DNA from: Methanocella arvoryzae MRE50
Lineage (GTDB): Archaea; Halobacteriota; Methanocellia; Methanocellales; Methanocellaceae
Direction: 5' to 3'
DNA: 64,000 nt
Assembly: GCF_000063445.1 (NCBI RefSeq)
Contig: NC_009464.1
Location: 2,232,001-2,296,000, forward strand
In this document: piece by piece, positions 34,440 through 43,333 of the stretch
Layout: the number at the start of each line of letters is the position of its first letter
How positions within the stretch are numbered: the stretch's first letter is position 1
The notes under the pieces: generated by a model
The model's database searches: none
Seen by the model: only the letters and a program-made list of their open reading frames with translations
What the model was told of the DNA's origin: nothing
Made by a program: the position numbers and the translations under genes

Positions 34440-34700
34440 GTCATTCAGATCCTCCGTAGCCTCCGGTTCCTCACTGTTCTCCTCTCTGACCTCCTGACCT
34501 CTCTGACCTCTCCCTGAGATCGTTCTCTCTGATCTCCGGCGCCTCGGAAACCTCCCTGTTGTCCGGCTTGCGCACACGTACCATGGAAAATGTGAGGTTG
34601 GGGAGTGACCGGAGGTCCGGGAGACTTTTTTCAAACTGGGAGGTCAGGGAGGTCTAAGAGGTCTGAGAGTAGGAATGTGAGGGACCGGAGGATTGGAGAG
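34440..34700. repeat. Repeat G (GAGGTC words), copy with both arms
   Basis: A pyrimidine-rich arm (34440-34555, CTCTGACCTC words) is followed by a purine-rich arm (34595-34700, GGGAGGTCAGGGAGGTCT words). The purine arm matches the reverse complement of 59500-59575. It fills part of the gap upstream of the hydrolase gene. Confidence 0.65.
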
Positions 34701-34730
34701 GGAAAACCGGCTGTCGGGGATCGTCTTGAG

Positions 34731-34765
34731 AAAGCCTGCGAATGCAGGCGTTCAACAGGCGAAAA
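34731..34765. repeat. Repeat B (REP-like hairpin), copy 4
   Basis: AAAGCCTGC-GAAT-GCAGGCGTTC followed by AACAGGCGAAAATC matches repeat B in its right half; the left flank is degenerate. Confidence 0.55.
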
Positions 34766-34853
34766 TCAAGGCAAAGGAACTGTGCAAAATGTTTTAGGAA
34801 TGACTCGCGGATGAAAAGGGTATTTTCAAGTAGGGGTATGAAAAATTGAAAGT

Positions 34854-35045
34854 TGGCCCTGAGCAGGTCGAAAATACCGCCAGGCTCGCCAAGGTGCCAA
34901 GCCCGCCAAGAGATAACTTTTTCATGGAACGCCAGTGTGCCAGGATCATCAAGCCTTACTAAGCTATTCATATTAATTCTGATCGAAAAAGCCCTTGGCG
35001 AGCTTGGCTTCCTGGCGTGCCTGGCGGCCCTATAACCATAGCCGA
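34854..35045. repeat. Foldback array D (GCCAAG/CTTGGC words), copy 1
   Basis: The left arm has CGCCAAGGTGCCAAGCC, the right arm CCCTTGGCGAGCTTGGC, and the centre is AT-rich. It is homologous to 57066-57262 outside the words too: GGTCGAAAATACCGCCA at the left end, TTTTTCATGGAACGCCA inside, and AACCATAGCCGA with TTTTTCATAG at the right end. It lies between two minus-strand genes. Confidence 0.75.
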
Positions 35046-35137
35046 TATAACACATTTTTCATAGTAGTCCGATCGGTGAGCGGCAGTACGCTCAAGTCTG
35101 AACAATGAAAAATTTTTCATGCGACTATACTCTGCAT

Positions 35138-35746
35138 CTATCTTTTCGCTACCGGCTGCCTGATCACGGTCTTCATCTTCTCCGGCGCCGCCCGGCGGGG
35201 GTCGCTCAGGTATATCTCATGGTGCTTGCCAGTCTTCTCGTAGCCGCTCTCGTCGATGAAAGCATGGAGCTTCGCTACGGTCGGCCCTTCCTCTGAGTAA
35301 GGCCCGATGTGCATGATCTGGGCGCACATTCCTTCGGCATACTTTTCCAGCCGGACCTTATCGATGGCAGCCGGGGCCTTCTTTTTCCTGACTTCCGCCA
35401 CGGCCTCGGCGAACAGGGCTTCGGTCACGAACTCGGGCTGCATCATCATCGACGTCCACTTCCATGCATCCTTGTTCTCGTAGAAGTGCTCCATGTCGTC
35501 CGCCCACCACAGGCCTTCCAGCGGCATGACTGCATAGTCTATGCCCTGTCGCTTCTTGATCATGAATTTCAAGGTGTAGGCGAGCGGGAACAGCGTCTCC
35601 ATGGCATCTACGTACTCCTACGAGGTGCCAGGGTAGCCCTGCCCGTCGATCATCAAATACTGGAGTTCCGGGACTTCGACTATCACCGGCTTCGCCGGCG
35701 GATTGTACAAATCCTTGCGCTCTTTCTTATAGTCAAGCTTCGGCAT
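35138..35746 (-). pseudogene. GyrI-like small-molecule-binding protein with an in-frame TAG at codon 43
   Basis: The ATG at 35746 opens MPKLDYKKERKDLYNPP, a typical start of GyrI-like proteins, and the frame continues through PELQYLMIDGQGYPGTS to a TAG at 35618-35620. It then resumes in the same frame with EYVDAMETLFPLAYTLKFMI and runs to the stop at 35138. Ignoring the TAG the protein is about 202 aa, the normal length. A single C-to-T (CAG) or G-to-T (GAG) change explains the stop. Either the gene is a recent pseudogene, or the 154-residue 3' part is translated from the ATG at 35602, or the TAG is read through. TAG is an ordinary stop in several genes here (for example ilvE), which argues against recoding. 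Confidence 0.85.
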
Positions 35747-35835
35747 ATGATCCCGTATCACTAAGGGAGAGACAAGAAGAAAAAGCTGCCGTCACCGGCC
35801 CGGGCGACAGCTGTAATCTGGCGCTCACCGGATAG

Positions 35836-36903
35836 TCAGTCGGCTGCTGCAGGGTTGAACGCTATGGTCTTCCCGTTTCCACTGACTATCATGTTGAGCG
35901 TCTTGAGCAGGGTGCCGTCAGGGAGGCTGACCACTTTGACCTCACTGTGCTCGTGTGTCACATACATGAGCTTGCCATCCGGGGTAATCTCGATCATCAT
36001 GGGCTTTTCCCCTACGGGGATATAGCCGGCGAGCCCGTATGTCTGCGTGTCCAGCGCGACGATCCGGTTTCCGTCGTAGTGCGCCAGGTACAGGCGGCTG
36101 CCGTCGGGGCTGTAAGCCACGCCCTGGTAGGACGTGCCGTTCAGGGAGATAGTCTCCTTCACTGACAGGCTCTGCAGGTCGACGATTGGGACGAAGCTCC
36201 CATCCCGTATGCCTACTGCTGCCTGCTTACCGTCCGGGCTGACATCGAGGCCTGCCGCCTGCCCTGCCAAGGCTACCTGCTCACCTTTCCACGTGGTGCT
36301 GCCCTGAGGCAGATCTCTGGACAGCAGGTTTATCGTCATCTCGAGTCTGCCTGTCTGCGTGTTGGTCACCTGAAGTGCGCATCTCGCCCAGTCAGTCGTG
36401 AAGACGTATTTTCCGTCTTTGCTGGTTCCTATGTCCATGGCGGTGACGCCTTCCACAAAAGCCGACTCGTTGCCCTTACCCCTTGCCAGATCTATGATCG
36501 AGAGGCCGCCATCGCAGACGACAAACAGGCGCTTATCGTCAGGGCTGACGGCGAGGTGCCCGGTCGTCGGCGCTCTGGTGGGGATGCTTCCGGTGATCTT
36601 ATTTGTTCTGGCATCGATTATGGACACGTTACGGCCATTGCTGACGTAAACCCGGCCGCCGTCGCGGCTTACGGCGGCACCGAGCGGTCTTGCAGGCATT
36701 TCGATTTTCGCGACGGTGGCACCAGAAGTCTGGTTCAGCACAGAGACGATGCCAGCATCAGCCTGGCATATGTAAGCTCTGGGCTCAGTGAACTTTCCCT
36801 GTACCGGCAGGCCTGACAGGCAGCCGGAGAAGGCTGAAAAGGCCAGTACAATAGTACATAACATTGCAATTAGTGCGGTTCGCGAAAGTCTGGACAAGGG
36901 CAC
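35836..36903 (-). CDS. secreted YVTN-type beta-propeller lipoprotein
   Basis: A signal peptide with a lipobox-like end (FSAFSGC, C28) is followed by about seven beta-propeller repeats with YVSNGRNVSIIDARTNKI, LAVSPDDKRLFVV and GVAYSPDGSRLYLAHY motifs typical of YVTN/YncE-like proteins. It is probably attached to the outer face of the membrane. Such proteins are common in methanogen envelopes; the ligand is unknown. Length is 355 aa. It is likely monocistronic. Confidence 0.82.
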   Translation of the reverse strand: MPLSRLSRTALIAMLCTIVLAFSAFSGCLSGLPVQGKFTEPRAYICQADAGIVSVLNQTSGATVAKIEMPARPLGAAVSRDGGRVYVSNGRNVSIIDARTNKITGSIPTRAPTTGHLAVSPDDKRLFVVCDGGLSIIDLARGKGNESAFVEGVTAMDIGTSKDGKYVFTTDWARCALQVTNTQTGRLEMTINLLSRDLPQGSTTWKGEQVALAGQAAGLDVSPDGKQAAVGIRDGSFVPIVDLQSLSVKETISLNGTSYQGVAYSPDGSRLYLAHYDGNRIVALDTQTYGLAGYIPVGEKPMMIEITPDGKLMYVTHEHSEVKVVSLPDGTLLKTLNMIVSGNGKTIAFNPAAAD

Positions 36904-37049
36904 ACCTGCTATATCGATAAAAATATCACGGCCCTGAATATTTAATTTTACTTGCGTATACTATTGATTATATACAGTAATATCCGTGATACTAGTATCC
37001 GTGAAACGCAGAGCCGTAAAAAGAAAATGGAGTGTTATTACGCGGTTAT

Positions 37050-38204
37050 TTACTGTAATATCCCGTCCTTCATGAGCAGCTTTTTCGACCCGTCCCTGTA
37101 CTCGACTTCGACTGTCTCTGAAGGTGCGGTCACGAAGTCCCAGTGCATGTTGCTCATGATGGCGCCGCCGTACCCCTCGCTCATGCCGAAGGCCACGTGG
37201 ACCGAGCCGCCGATCTTCTCGTCGGTCAGGATGTAGCCTATTGACCTGTCTATTACCGGGTTCAGGCCTATGCCGAGCTCGGCGACTTTGAGGGCGTTAG
37301 GTGCTCCGTACTTCTGCATGTCTACTTCCACGAACTTGGAGAGCGTGTCCCGGAGGACCTCCTGCCCCTCCTCCGCCGTGCATTTTTCGGGCACCAGCAT
37401 GCCATCCTTGAAGTACAGCCGGGCGCCTCTGATGAGCACGCTTCTGGTGAGATCGTCGATGGTGACCGGGCAGTAGATGGTACCCTCGCCATGCGTTTCC
37501 ACCGGGGCGACGAAGACCTCGCCGGCGGGCAGGTTTCCTCCGACATCGCCGCTCGCCTCTTTCTCCGGGGACCAGGTGGCATCGTCGGGGTTGAGCCTGC
37601 GGCCCTCGATGTCCAGCCAGAAGTCAGTGCCGTGCTTATCGGTAACATGCACCCGCCTGGCGCCGTCAAGGATGCTCATGACGTGCTCGCAGTCCGCTCT
37701 CAGCTTCTTATAGTCGATGTTGCAGCCGCCGATGACCAGCCGCTCCAGCACGTCCAGGGGCACGTCGTACATTTTTGCCATGCCTTCCGTCGCCCAGCCC
37801 ATGTAGATCCACGGTTTGCCGGGCTTGCTGTAGATGATCTGCAGAATCGGGTACATGCCCTCTGATCTGGCCTGCAGCTTTTCCCGGAAACTGGTTTTGA
37901 TGGACGGGTCGCTATATGGCTCTATTACGATGTACTTGTCCATCGCCTCGAGCGCGCCTTTCAGTATTTTTGGCGTGCGCTTGAACTGGTCCACGCTACA
38001 AGTCTCTAATAGCCGCTTCTGGTAGTCGTTGGATACCGCCGAGATGAATGGCTGCCCGCCCTTCTTCGCTACCTGGATCCCGATCTCTTCCAGAAATTCC
38101 TGCTGGTGGGCGCCGCCTGTGATGTATACGGCTTCGCCGTCAGAAACGTGAATCGCATCTATGATGTGAGCTGCCAGCTCAGGAAACATTTCTCTGCTGA
38201 CCAT
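37050..38204 (-). CDS. M29 family aminopeptidase
   Basis: M29 (AmpS/aminopeptidase T) enzymes are dinuclear-metal aminopeptidases. The family signature NLPAGEVFVAPVE, the ELGIGLNP segment, and DEKIGGSVHVAFG with SNMHWDFV at the C-terminus, which carry the metal ligands, are all present. The start at 38204 (MVSREMFPELA) gives 384 aa; a start at 38252 would run into AT-rich promoter sequence. The gene stands alone, in line with its neighbours on the minus strand. Confidence 0.9.
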   Translation of the reverse strand: MVSREMFPELAAHIIDAIHVSDGEAVYITGGAHQQEFLEEIGIQVAKKGGQPFISAVSNDYQKRLLETCSVDQFKRTPKILKGALEAMDKYIVIEPYSDPSIKTSFREKLQARSEGMYPILQIIYSKPGKPWIYMGWATEGMAKMYDVPLDVLERLVIGGCNIDYKKLRADCEHVMSILDGARRVHVTDKHGTDFWLDIEGRRLNPDDATWSPEKEASGDVGGNLPAGEVFVAPVETHGEGTIYCPVTIDDLTRSVLIRGARLYFKDGMLVPEKCTAEEGQEVLRDTLSKFVEVDMQKYGAPNALKVAELGIGLNPVIDRSIGYILTDEKIGGSVHVAFGMSEGYGGAIMSNMHWDFVTAPSETVEVEYRDGSKKLLMKDGILQ

Positions 38205-38294
38205 GATTATAAGAGATGTATTAAAAGTGATAAAATGATCGCCAGACTTCACCGTTCGCTGAAGCCTGACTGTTCCCCGGCCTGAAACTCGGCC

Positions 38295-38687
38295 CTATTT
38301 CCGCAGGTCTCTAAACATGCGGTAGGCGACGTATACGAAGATCAGCCCGAGCATTCCGGACATGATCCACTCGTTCGTGGAAGCCCCCGGCGTGAGCATG
38401 AGCGAGGTGATGTAGTACAGAACCGAGATCTCAATGAGTGCCTCGATGGCCAGTATAGCGTAGAATATCCTGTTCTTCGGCGCTCTCTCCTCCTCGAGAG
38501 ACTCCAGACGGATGTTGCCAGGCTCGACTCCGAGGAACCGCATGTAGTTGCGCAGCTCCTGCCTGTCCAGGTCGTCTTCGAGGGAGGTTAGCTTCATGCC
38601 ACGCCTGCGCTCGTTGATCTCTCTCACCTTTCTGTTGACCAGGTCAAGCTTTCGGGCATGGGAGTCCGTCCCCGTTTTTCGGTTCAT
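38295..38687 (-). CDS. small hypothetical membrane protein
   Basis: From the ATG at 38687 this 130-residue protein has a basic, helical N-terminal half (residues 1-70, possible coiled coil) and two membrane helices (about 72-95 and 106-124). No family was recognised. An ATG at 38732 would add 15 residues but lies within AT-rich sequence. The next gene downstream is the M29 peptidase. Confidence 0.55.
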   Translation of the reverse strand: MNRKTGTDSHARKLDLVNRKVREINERRRGMKLTSLEDDLDRQELRNYMRFLGVEPGNIRLESLEEERAPKNRIFYAILAIEALIEISVLYYITSLMLTPGASTNEWIMSGMLGLIFVYVAYRMFRDLRK

Positions 38688-38789
38688 GAAGTGTACCTGT
38701 TTATGATAGAATAAATACGTTCTCGTATACACAGAATAAAATTCGACAATAATTGATGTTGTGATAAATATAATCTATTCGCCCATGTC

Positions 38790-40034
38790 TCAGAAATAGT
38801 CAGTCAGCTTCCGCTGCTGCCTCATATACTTGTACAAATTGCTGGCTCCTGTCCAGGCCTTGATCGGGGAGTAAAGCAGGCCCGCTATGGCAGTGGTCGC
38901 CTTCTCCAGCGTGTCGAACTTCTGGGGTACTGTGATCAGCGCCTCTTTTGTCAGTTCTCTGAATCGCCACACGCCTAAGGGTATCCAGTCGTTCTTGACC
39001 TCCATAAACACGATAGCGCCGGCCTGCCTGCCGATCCTGTCCAGGTGCTCCAGCACCGGTGCCCGGGCCGCGTAGTAGGCGCCGGCGATGTTGGACGCAT
39101 AGCTCTTCCGCCCGTCGTACAGCTCAAAGTCGGCGTCACACCGGTAATTCGGAGCGCTGAGGTGCCACAGTTCCAGCCCTTCGAACATCCACGGCGTGGG
39201 GGTAAGCAGGACTACGACGTTGTTCGCCAGCGCCTCGGCTCTGAACACCATGTACTCGTCAATGGTCGGGTAGTATCGGACACGATCGACGAGCGCTTTG
39301 CCAATAATATCGTCCACCGCTGTGATGCTCCATCCTGTGGGGACCAGCCTTCTGTCTGACTTCACCCCAAGCAACCCTACAGAGAACAGCCTGGTGATCT
39401 GACGCTGGGATATTCCCGCTTCATGAAGTTCCGCTATCCCCGGGGCAGCCCTGTAGTCCGTATCTGAGACTACCTTATCCACCTTGCGGGGCACGGATGG
39501 ATTGTCTATCACTGTGAACTGTTTCAGGTCAGCCGAAGGCCCGCTGGGAGCCTCCCTCATCGAGAACGATACACGGGTATCGGGTTTTTTCTCGAACGAG
39601 GCCTCCGTGTCGACGGGCTTGTCCGAGAGCACGATCTCCTGGATCTTCTCCAGCATGCCCCGCGGGTCGGCCGCACTATGGATATTCATGAGCGACTTAC
39701 TCCTGATCAGCTGAAACCGGTTGCTCAGGATCTGGTCGAACGAGTCTCCCAGCCACTCTTCCGAGTCCATGTGCATGGTATCGCCAGACACCGGGGGGAT
39801 CAGCGGGCCAGCCAGCACCTTGGGATACCCATAGCTGCCGATGAACACGCCCGGCGGGGCAGACCCCGCTATGTCGCTCTTCTCCAGCGACTTCAGGTCC
39901 ATGAAAGTCCTCGCCTTGATCAGGATCGGGCAGACCTTCTTGCCGCAGAGGCCCATAAAACCCCTGCACCTGGCGCACAGCGACTCTCTGCCGGCCTCCC
40001 TGTACTCAGCCTTAAACGTGACCTGCTTCTGCAC
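38790..40034 (-). CDS. nreA: Nre family DNA repair protein NreA
   Basis: NreA is an archaeal DNA-repair factor that binds the PCNA clamp. An N-terminal zinc-binding site (C20, C23, C30, C35) and the FIGSYGYPKVLAGPL core fit the family, and the C-terminal residues QRKLTDYF (407-414) are a textbook PIP box. Length is 414 aa. The start is GTG at 40034 with a weak AGGT upstream. A terminator of the preceding gene lies between it and the hypothetical at 40142. Confidence 0.92.
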   Translation of the reverse strand: MQKQVTFKAEYREAGRESLCARCRGFMGLCGKKVCPILIKARTFMDLKSLEKSDIAGSAPPGVFIGSYGYPKVLAGPLIPPVSGDTMHMDSEEWLGDSFDQILSNRFQLIRSKSLMNIHSAADPRGMLEKIQEIVLSDKPVDTEASFEKKPDTRVSFSMREAPSGPSADLKQFTVIDNPSVPRKVDKVVSDTDYRAAPGIAELHEAGISQRQITRLFSVGLLGVKSDRRLVPTGWSITAVDDIIGKALVDRVRYYPTIDEYMVFRAEALANNVVVLLTPTPWMFEGLELWHLSAPNYRCDADFELYDGRKSYASNIAGAYYAARAPVLEHLDRIGRQAGAIVFMEVKNDWIPLGVWRFRELTKEALITVPQKFDTLEKATTAIAGLLYSPIKAWTGASNLYKYMRQQRKLTDYF

Positions 40035-40092
40035 AGGAAAACCTAAGCGGGGCTATTCAATAAGAGTTGCGCGTGCGGGGCGAAAATAATGT

Positions 40093-40125
40093 AAAAAAGA
40101 GGCAGCCTCCCGAGACAGGCTGCCG
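40093..40125 (-). terminator. Terminator of the anchored hypothetical gene
   Basis: On the minus strand GGCAGCCT-GTCTCGGG-AGGCTGCC is followed by CTTTTTT. It lies 17 bases after the stop codon of the gene at 40142-41119. Confidence 0.75.
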
Positions 40126-40141
40126 GGTTACTCAGGCCTAC

Positions 40142-41119
40142 TTACTTCGTGTAGTAGGTCAGGTTGATGTTGTTGTACAGCTGGTACTGGCTGATCTTGC
40201 CGTCGAAGTAGTCCATTACCGGCGCCGCTCTGGCGTCGATGGTGTAGTAGTCGTTGAACCCTTCTGCCGGCGGTATCAGGGAGATGTAGAACTTGTCGTA
40301 GTCACCGTAGCTGCCAGCGCAGGCCCTGAGGGCCGCTTCGATTTCATTGTAGATGTCCTCGGCTGTGGCGTTCCGTTTGAGGGCCATGACGACGCTGACG
40401 ACCCTCTCGTCCGCAATGGTGCCTTCCTGTAGACTGATCGGGCGCAGGTAGCCGCTCTGGTTCAGCGTCTCGACGAAGAACTGAGTCCTGCTCGCAGGCT
40501 CAGTGAAACTGCCTTTGCGGCCCTCACCATTGTAGATGTTCTTACTGATTTTCAGGCTGCTGTTATTCGGGTGCAGACTCTCGGTCTCGGGGGTGACCAG
40601 CAGGGCTTTTTGTGCCAGTTCAGTCTTCGTTATGTCTCCAAGGAGGTACTGGTCGACCATAGTACGCTCTAAAGCGTAAATGTCGACTTTAAAAGTCTGC
40701 TCGTTGATCAGCTGCGAGGTATCTACGACGCCCACCATCAGCGGATCTTTGGTGTCGAAAACCTCGTGCACAGAGGTAAAGCCGGCGGCCAGCAGGTCGG
40801 ATATGTCGTTCTGGCCGTACTGTTTGTATACATAAACCAACGCGGTCTCTTCGCCCATGATCATCTGGGTGGCCCCGCCGCCGAACTTGTGGCCGGTGCC
40901 CAGGACCTTGTCTTTCAACAGGGAGAACTTTTCCAGCACGTCTGTCGTAGTGGGAGTCTTTTCTGGCGGGGGTGTGGCGGTAGGCAGCGCCGACGTGGTT
41001 ACCCCCGTGGTGTTGCCTGAACTCTGCTGTGAGGGCGCCAGCATATTCAGCGCTGCGAACACTGAGGCGCCAATTAGTATCAAGCCGATTCCAATGGCAA
41101 GTAACGCGTTTCTTTTCAT
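40142..41119 (-). CDS. membrane-anchored extracytoplasmic hypothetical protein
   Basis: A signal-anchor helix (residues 5-27, LLAIGIGLILIGASVFAAL) is followed by a Thr/Pro-rich linker and a soluble domain of about 265 residues. The domain includes GGGATQMIMGEETALVYVYKQ and a final segment with many Tyr residues. No family was recognised. A strong terminator follows. It is divergent from hypC over a 236-base gap. Confidence 0.6.
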   Translation of the reverse strand: MKRNALLAIGIGLILIGASVFAALNMLAPSQQSSGNTTGVTTSALPTATPPPEKTPTTTDVLEKFSLLKDKVLGTGHKFGGGATQMIMGEETALVYVYKQYGQNDISDLLAAGFTSVHEVFDTKDPLMVGVVDTSQLINEQTFKVDIYALERTMVDQYLLGDITKTELAQKALLVTPETESLHPNNSSLKISKNIYNGEGRKGSFTEPASRTQFFVETLNQSGYLRPISLQEGTIADERVVSVVMALKRNATAEDIYNEIEAALRACAGSYGDYDKFYISLIPPAEGFNDYYTIDARAAPVMDYFDGKISQYQLYNNINLTYYTK

Positions 41120-41355
41120 AGTGTAACCTCTTCAACCATTGTATGATATAAAAACCAAATATATAAATGTGCGGGCTTTTGGTGTGCAAAAAGGCGGAAA
41201 TCTGCCGCAAGCACCACATAATCGGGCACAGGCAGGCAAACGGTGACCCTGTCAGCTCTGCCGATATCGCGGCCGGCCGATGGAAATGTATTTTAACGAC
41301 CATGTTAATATGACAGAAGAACACGCTCCGGCAACTAAGCCGGAAAGAGGGTATT

Positions 41356-41583
41356 ATGTGTCTTGCTGTTGTGGCTCAGCTGAAAGAGATTAAGGAAAAC
41401 GTCGCCGTTGCCGATTTCGGCGGCCTGACCCAGGAGATCCGCCTCGACCTCATCGAGGAGCCGAAGGTCGACGACTGGGTTCTGGTACACACCGGATTCG
41501 CCATCCAGCGGATCGACGAGAAAGAAGCGCTGGAAATGATCAAGATCATGAACGAGATCGCCGAGATCAACGAGGCGGCCTGA
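41356..41583 (+). CDS. hypC: hydrogenase maturation chaperone HypC
   Basis: HypC holds the Fe(CN)2CO unit for the [NiFe] hydrogenase active site. The essential Cys2 is present (MCLAVVAQL), as are VADFGG and VDDWVLVHTGFAIQRI. Length (75 aa) is typical. It starts an operon hypC-hypA-hypE with gaps of 7 bases and then an overlap. HypB, HypD and HypF are not in the window. Confidence 0.95.
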   Translation: MCLAVVAQLKEIKENVAVADFGGLTQEIRLDLIEEPKVDDWVLVHTGFAIQRIDEKEALEMIKIMNEIAEINEAA

Positions 41584-41590
41584 ACTTATT

Positions 41591-41932
41591 ATGCACGAGC
41601 TAAGTATCGCCACCGACCTGATCAACACTGCGTTAGAGACCGCGAAGCAGAACAACGCCCGCGAAGTCATCAGCATCACGGTGGAGATCGGCGAGCTGGC
41701 GCTGATTAACCCGGAGCAGCTTCAGTTCATGTACCAGGTGCTGACTGAGGAAAACCTGCTCAAGGGCTCGGAGCTGATCATCATCAACGTGCCGGCGGTG
41801 GCCGAATGCCAGTGCGGCTACAAAGGCCCCGTGCCGGACAAGACCACGTGTGCCTGCCCGAACTGCGGCCTCACCATGAGGGCCGTCGAAGGCCGGGACA
41901 TCTGTTTAAAGACCATGGAGATCGAGGTATGA
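41591..41932 (+). CDS. hypA: hydrogenase nickel insertion protein HypA
   Basis: HypA carries nickel. The N-terminal MHE nickel site (MHELSIATDLI), and a zinc site of two C-x-C/C-x2-C pairs (CQCG near residue 73 and CPNCG near 93) are present. Length (113 aa) is typical. Its stop codon overlaps the hypE start (ATGA). Confidence 0.95.
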   Translation: MHELSIATDLINTALETAKQNNAREVISITVEIGELALINPEQLQFMYQVLTEENLLKGSELIIINVPAVAECQCGYKGPVPDKTTCACPNCGLTMRAVEGRDICLKTMEIEV

Positions 41933-42939
41933 CCTCAGCAGAGAAAGTAAGCCTCATTCATGGGGCTGGCGGCGAAATGATGCAGTCCCTCATCGGCAGC
42001 GTCTTCGCCGGCATCAGGAACAACAACGCCGGAGGCATCGGCCTGGAAGCGCTGGACGACGGCGCCGCCATACCGTTCGGCGACAAGTACATCGTTTTAA
42101 CCACTGACAACCACGTCATCAAGCCCGTCTTCTTCCCGGGCGGCGACATCGGCCGCCTCTCTATCTCGGGCACCGTCAACGACCTCGCTATGATGGGCGC
42201 TAAGCCCATAGCGCTGACGAACGGAGTAGTCATACCGGAAGGCTTCCCCATCGACGACCTGAAGACGATCGTCCGATCGGTCGACGAAGCGCTCGCAGAG
42301 GTAGGCGCCGCCATCGTCACCGGAGACACAAAAGTGCTCCCCAAAGAGGCGCTCGACAGCATCATCATCAACACTTCGGGCATCGGCATCACCGACCGCC
42401 CCATCCGGGACTCCGGCCTCAACCCCGGCAACAAGATCATCGTAACTGGCACCATCGGAGATCACGGCATCTCCCTGATCGCCCACCGCGAAGGCTTCAA
42501 GTTCGGCTCTGAGCTGAAGTCGGACTGCGCCCCCATATGGAAGACTATAGAGGCAGCCCTGAAAGTCGGCGGCATCACCGCCATGAAAGACCCGACCAGG
42601 GGAGGCGTCGCCAACGTCTTAAATGAAATGGCGAAGAAGAGCCACGTCTCCATCCACGTGCAGGAAGACCTGCTGCCAGTAAGAAGGGATGTAAGGGCAG
42701 CCGCAGACATGCTCGGCATCGACCCGCTGGAAGTCGCCAACGAAGGCAAAGCCGTGATCGGCGTCGAAGCCGGCATGGCCGACGTAGTGCTCGCCGCCAT
42801 CCGGAAGACGAAGTACGGCAAAGACGCGGTGATCATAGGCGAGGCCAGAGAAGGCAGCGGCGTGATCATGCACACCAAGATCGGCGGCCAGCGCTTCATC
42901 GAGCCGCCCCTCGGCGACCCAGTACCACGGGTCTGCTGA
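41929..42939 (+). CDS. hypE: carbamoyl-dehydratase HypE
   Basis: HypE converts a carbamoyl group on its own C-terminal Cys to the cyanide ligand of the hydrogenase iron. The C-terminus is PRVC, the expected thiocyanate-forming tail. GGEMMQSLIG, LDDGAAIPFG, MGAKPIALTNG and DPTRGGVANVLNEMA are PurM-like ATP-binding segments. The start overlaps the hypA stop by four bases. Length is 336 aa. It is the last gene of the operon, followed by a CACAGAG array. Confidence 0.95.
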   Translation: MTSAEKVSLIHGAGGEMMQSLIGSVFAGIRNNNAGGIGLEALDDGAAIPFGDKYIVLTTDNHVIKPVFFPGGDIGRLSISGTVNDLAMMGAKPIALTNGVVIPEGFPIDDLKTIVRSVDEALAEVGAAIVTGDTKVLPKEALDSIIINTSGIGITDRPIRDSGLNPGNKIIVTGTIGDHGISLIAHREGFKFGSELKSDCAPIWKTIEAALKVGGITAMKDPTRGGVANVLNEMAKKSHVSIHVQEDLLPVRRDVRAAADMLGIDPLEVANEGKAVIGVEAGMADVVLAAIRKTKYGKDAVIIGEAREGSGVIMHTKIGGQRFIEPPLGDPVPRVC

Positions 42940-42964
42940 GGCTCTAATTTTTTCTTCTTTATTG

Positions 42965-43164
42965 ACCACAGAGGCACAGAGTGCCACAGAGACTCACAGA
43001 GAGACGGCTCACCACAGAGACACAGAGACGCACAGAGACTTTTTTAATAAGTGATTGCTATCAGATGATCTATATAAATATCTCTGTGGTTCTCTGTGCC
43101 TCTATGGTAAACCGTTCTCTGTGAGTCTCTGCGGTAACCAGTACTCTGTGAGCCTCTGTGGTTA
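42965..43164. repeat. Foldback array C (CACAGAG words), copy 2
   Basis: Left-arm ACCACAGAGACACAGAGACG words, centre with TTTTTAATAAGTGATTGC, and right-arm CTCTGTGGTTCTCTGTGCC words. It lies between hypE and carS. From 43165 to the carS start at 43334 I see only AT-rich sequence and a likely promoter. Confidence 0.8.
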
Positions 43165-43333
43165 ATAAAAGACCGTATTACTATCACACTCTGAGCGGTA
43201 ATCTCGGTTGTTATTCAATCAGCTCTATCAGCGGTTCTGCATTTGCAGTTATTTTCACCTCTGTGGTCGTTTAGAAAAACCTTATTATACCATTATACCA
43301 ATCTCCTGTCACTCAAATTTCCCGGGGCTAAAA

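Noticed and set aside
35618-35620. Pyrrolysine codon
   Set aside because: TAG ends normal genes here (for example the DUF3795 gene, ilvE and the hydrogenase protease gene), no pyl genes are present, and no PYLIS-type case can be made. A nonsense change is simpler.
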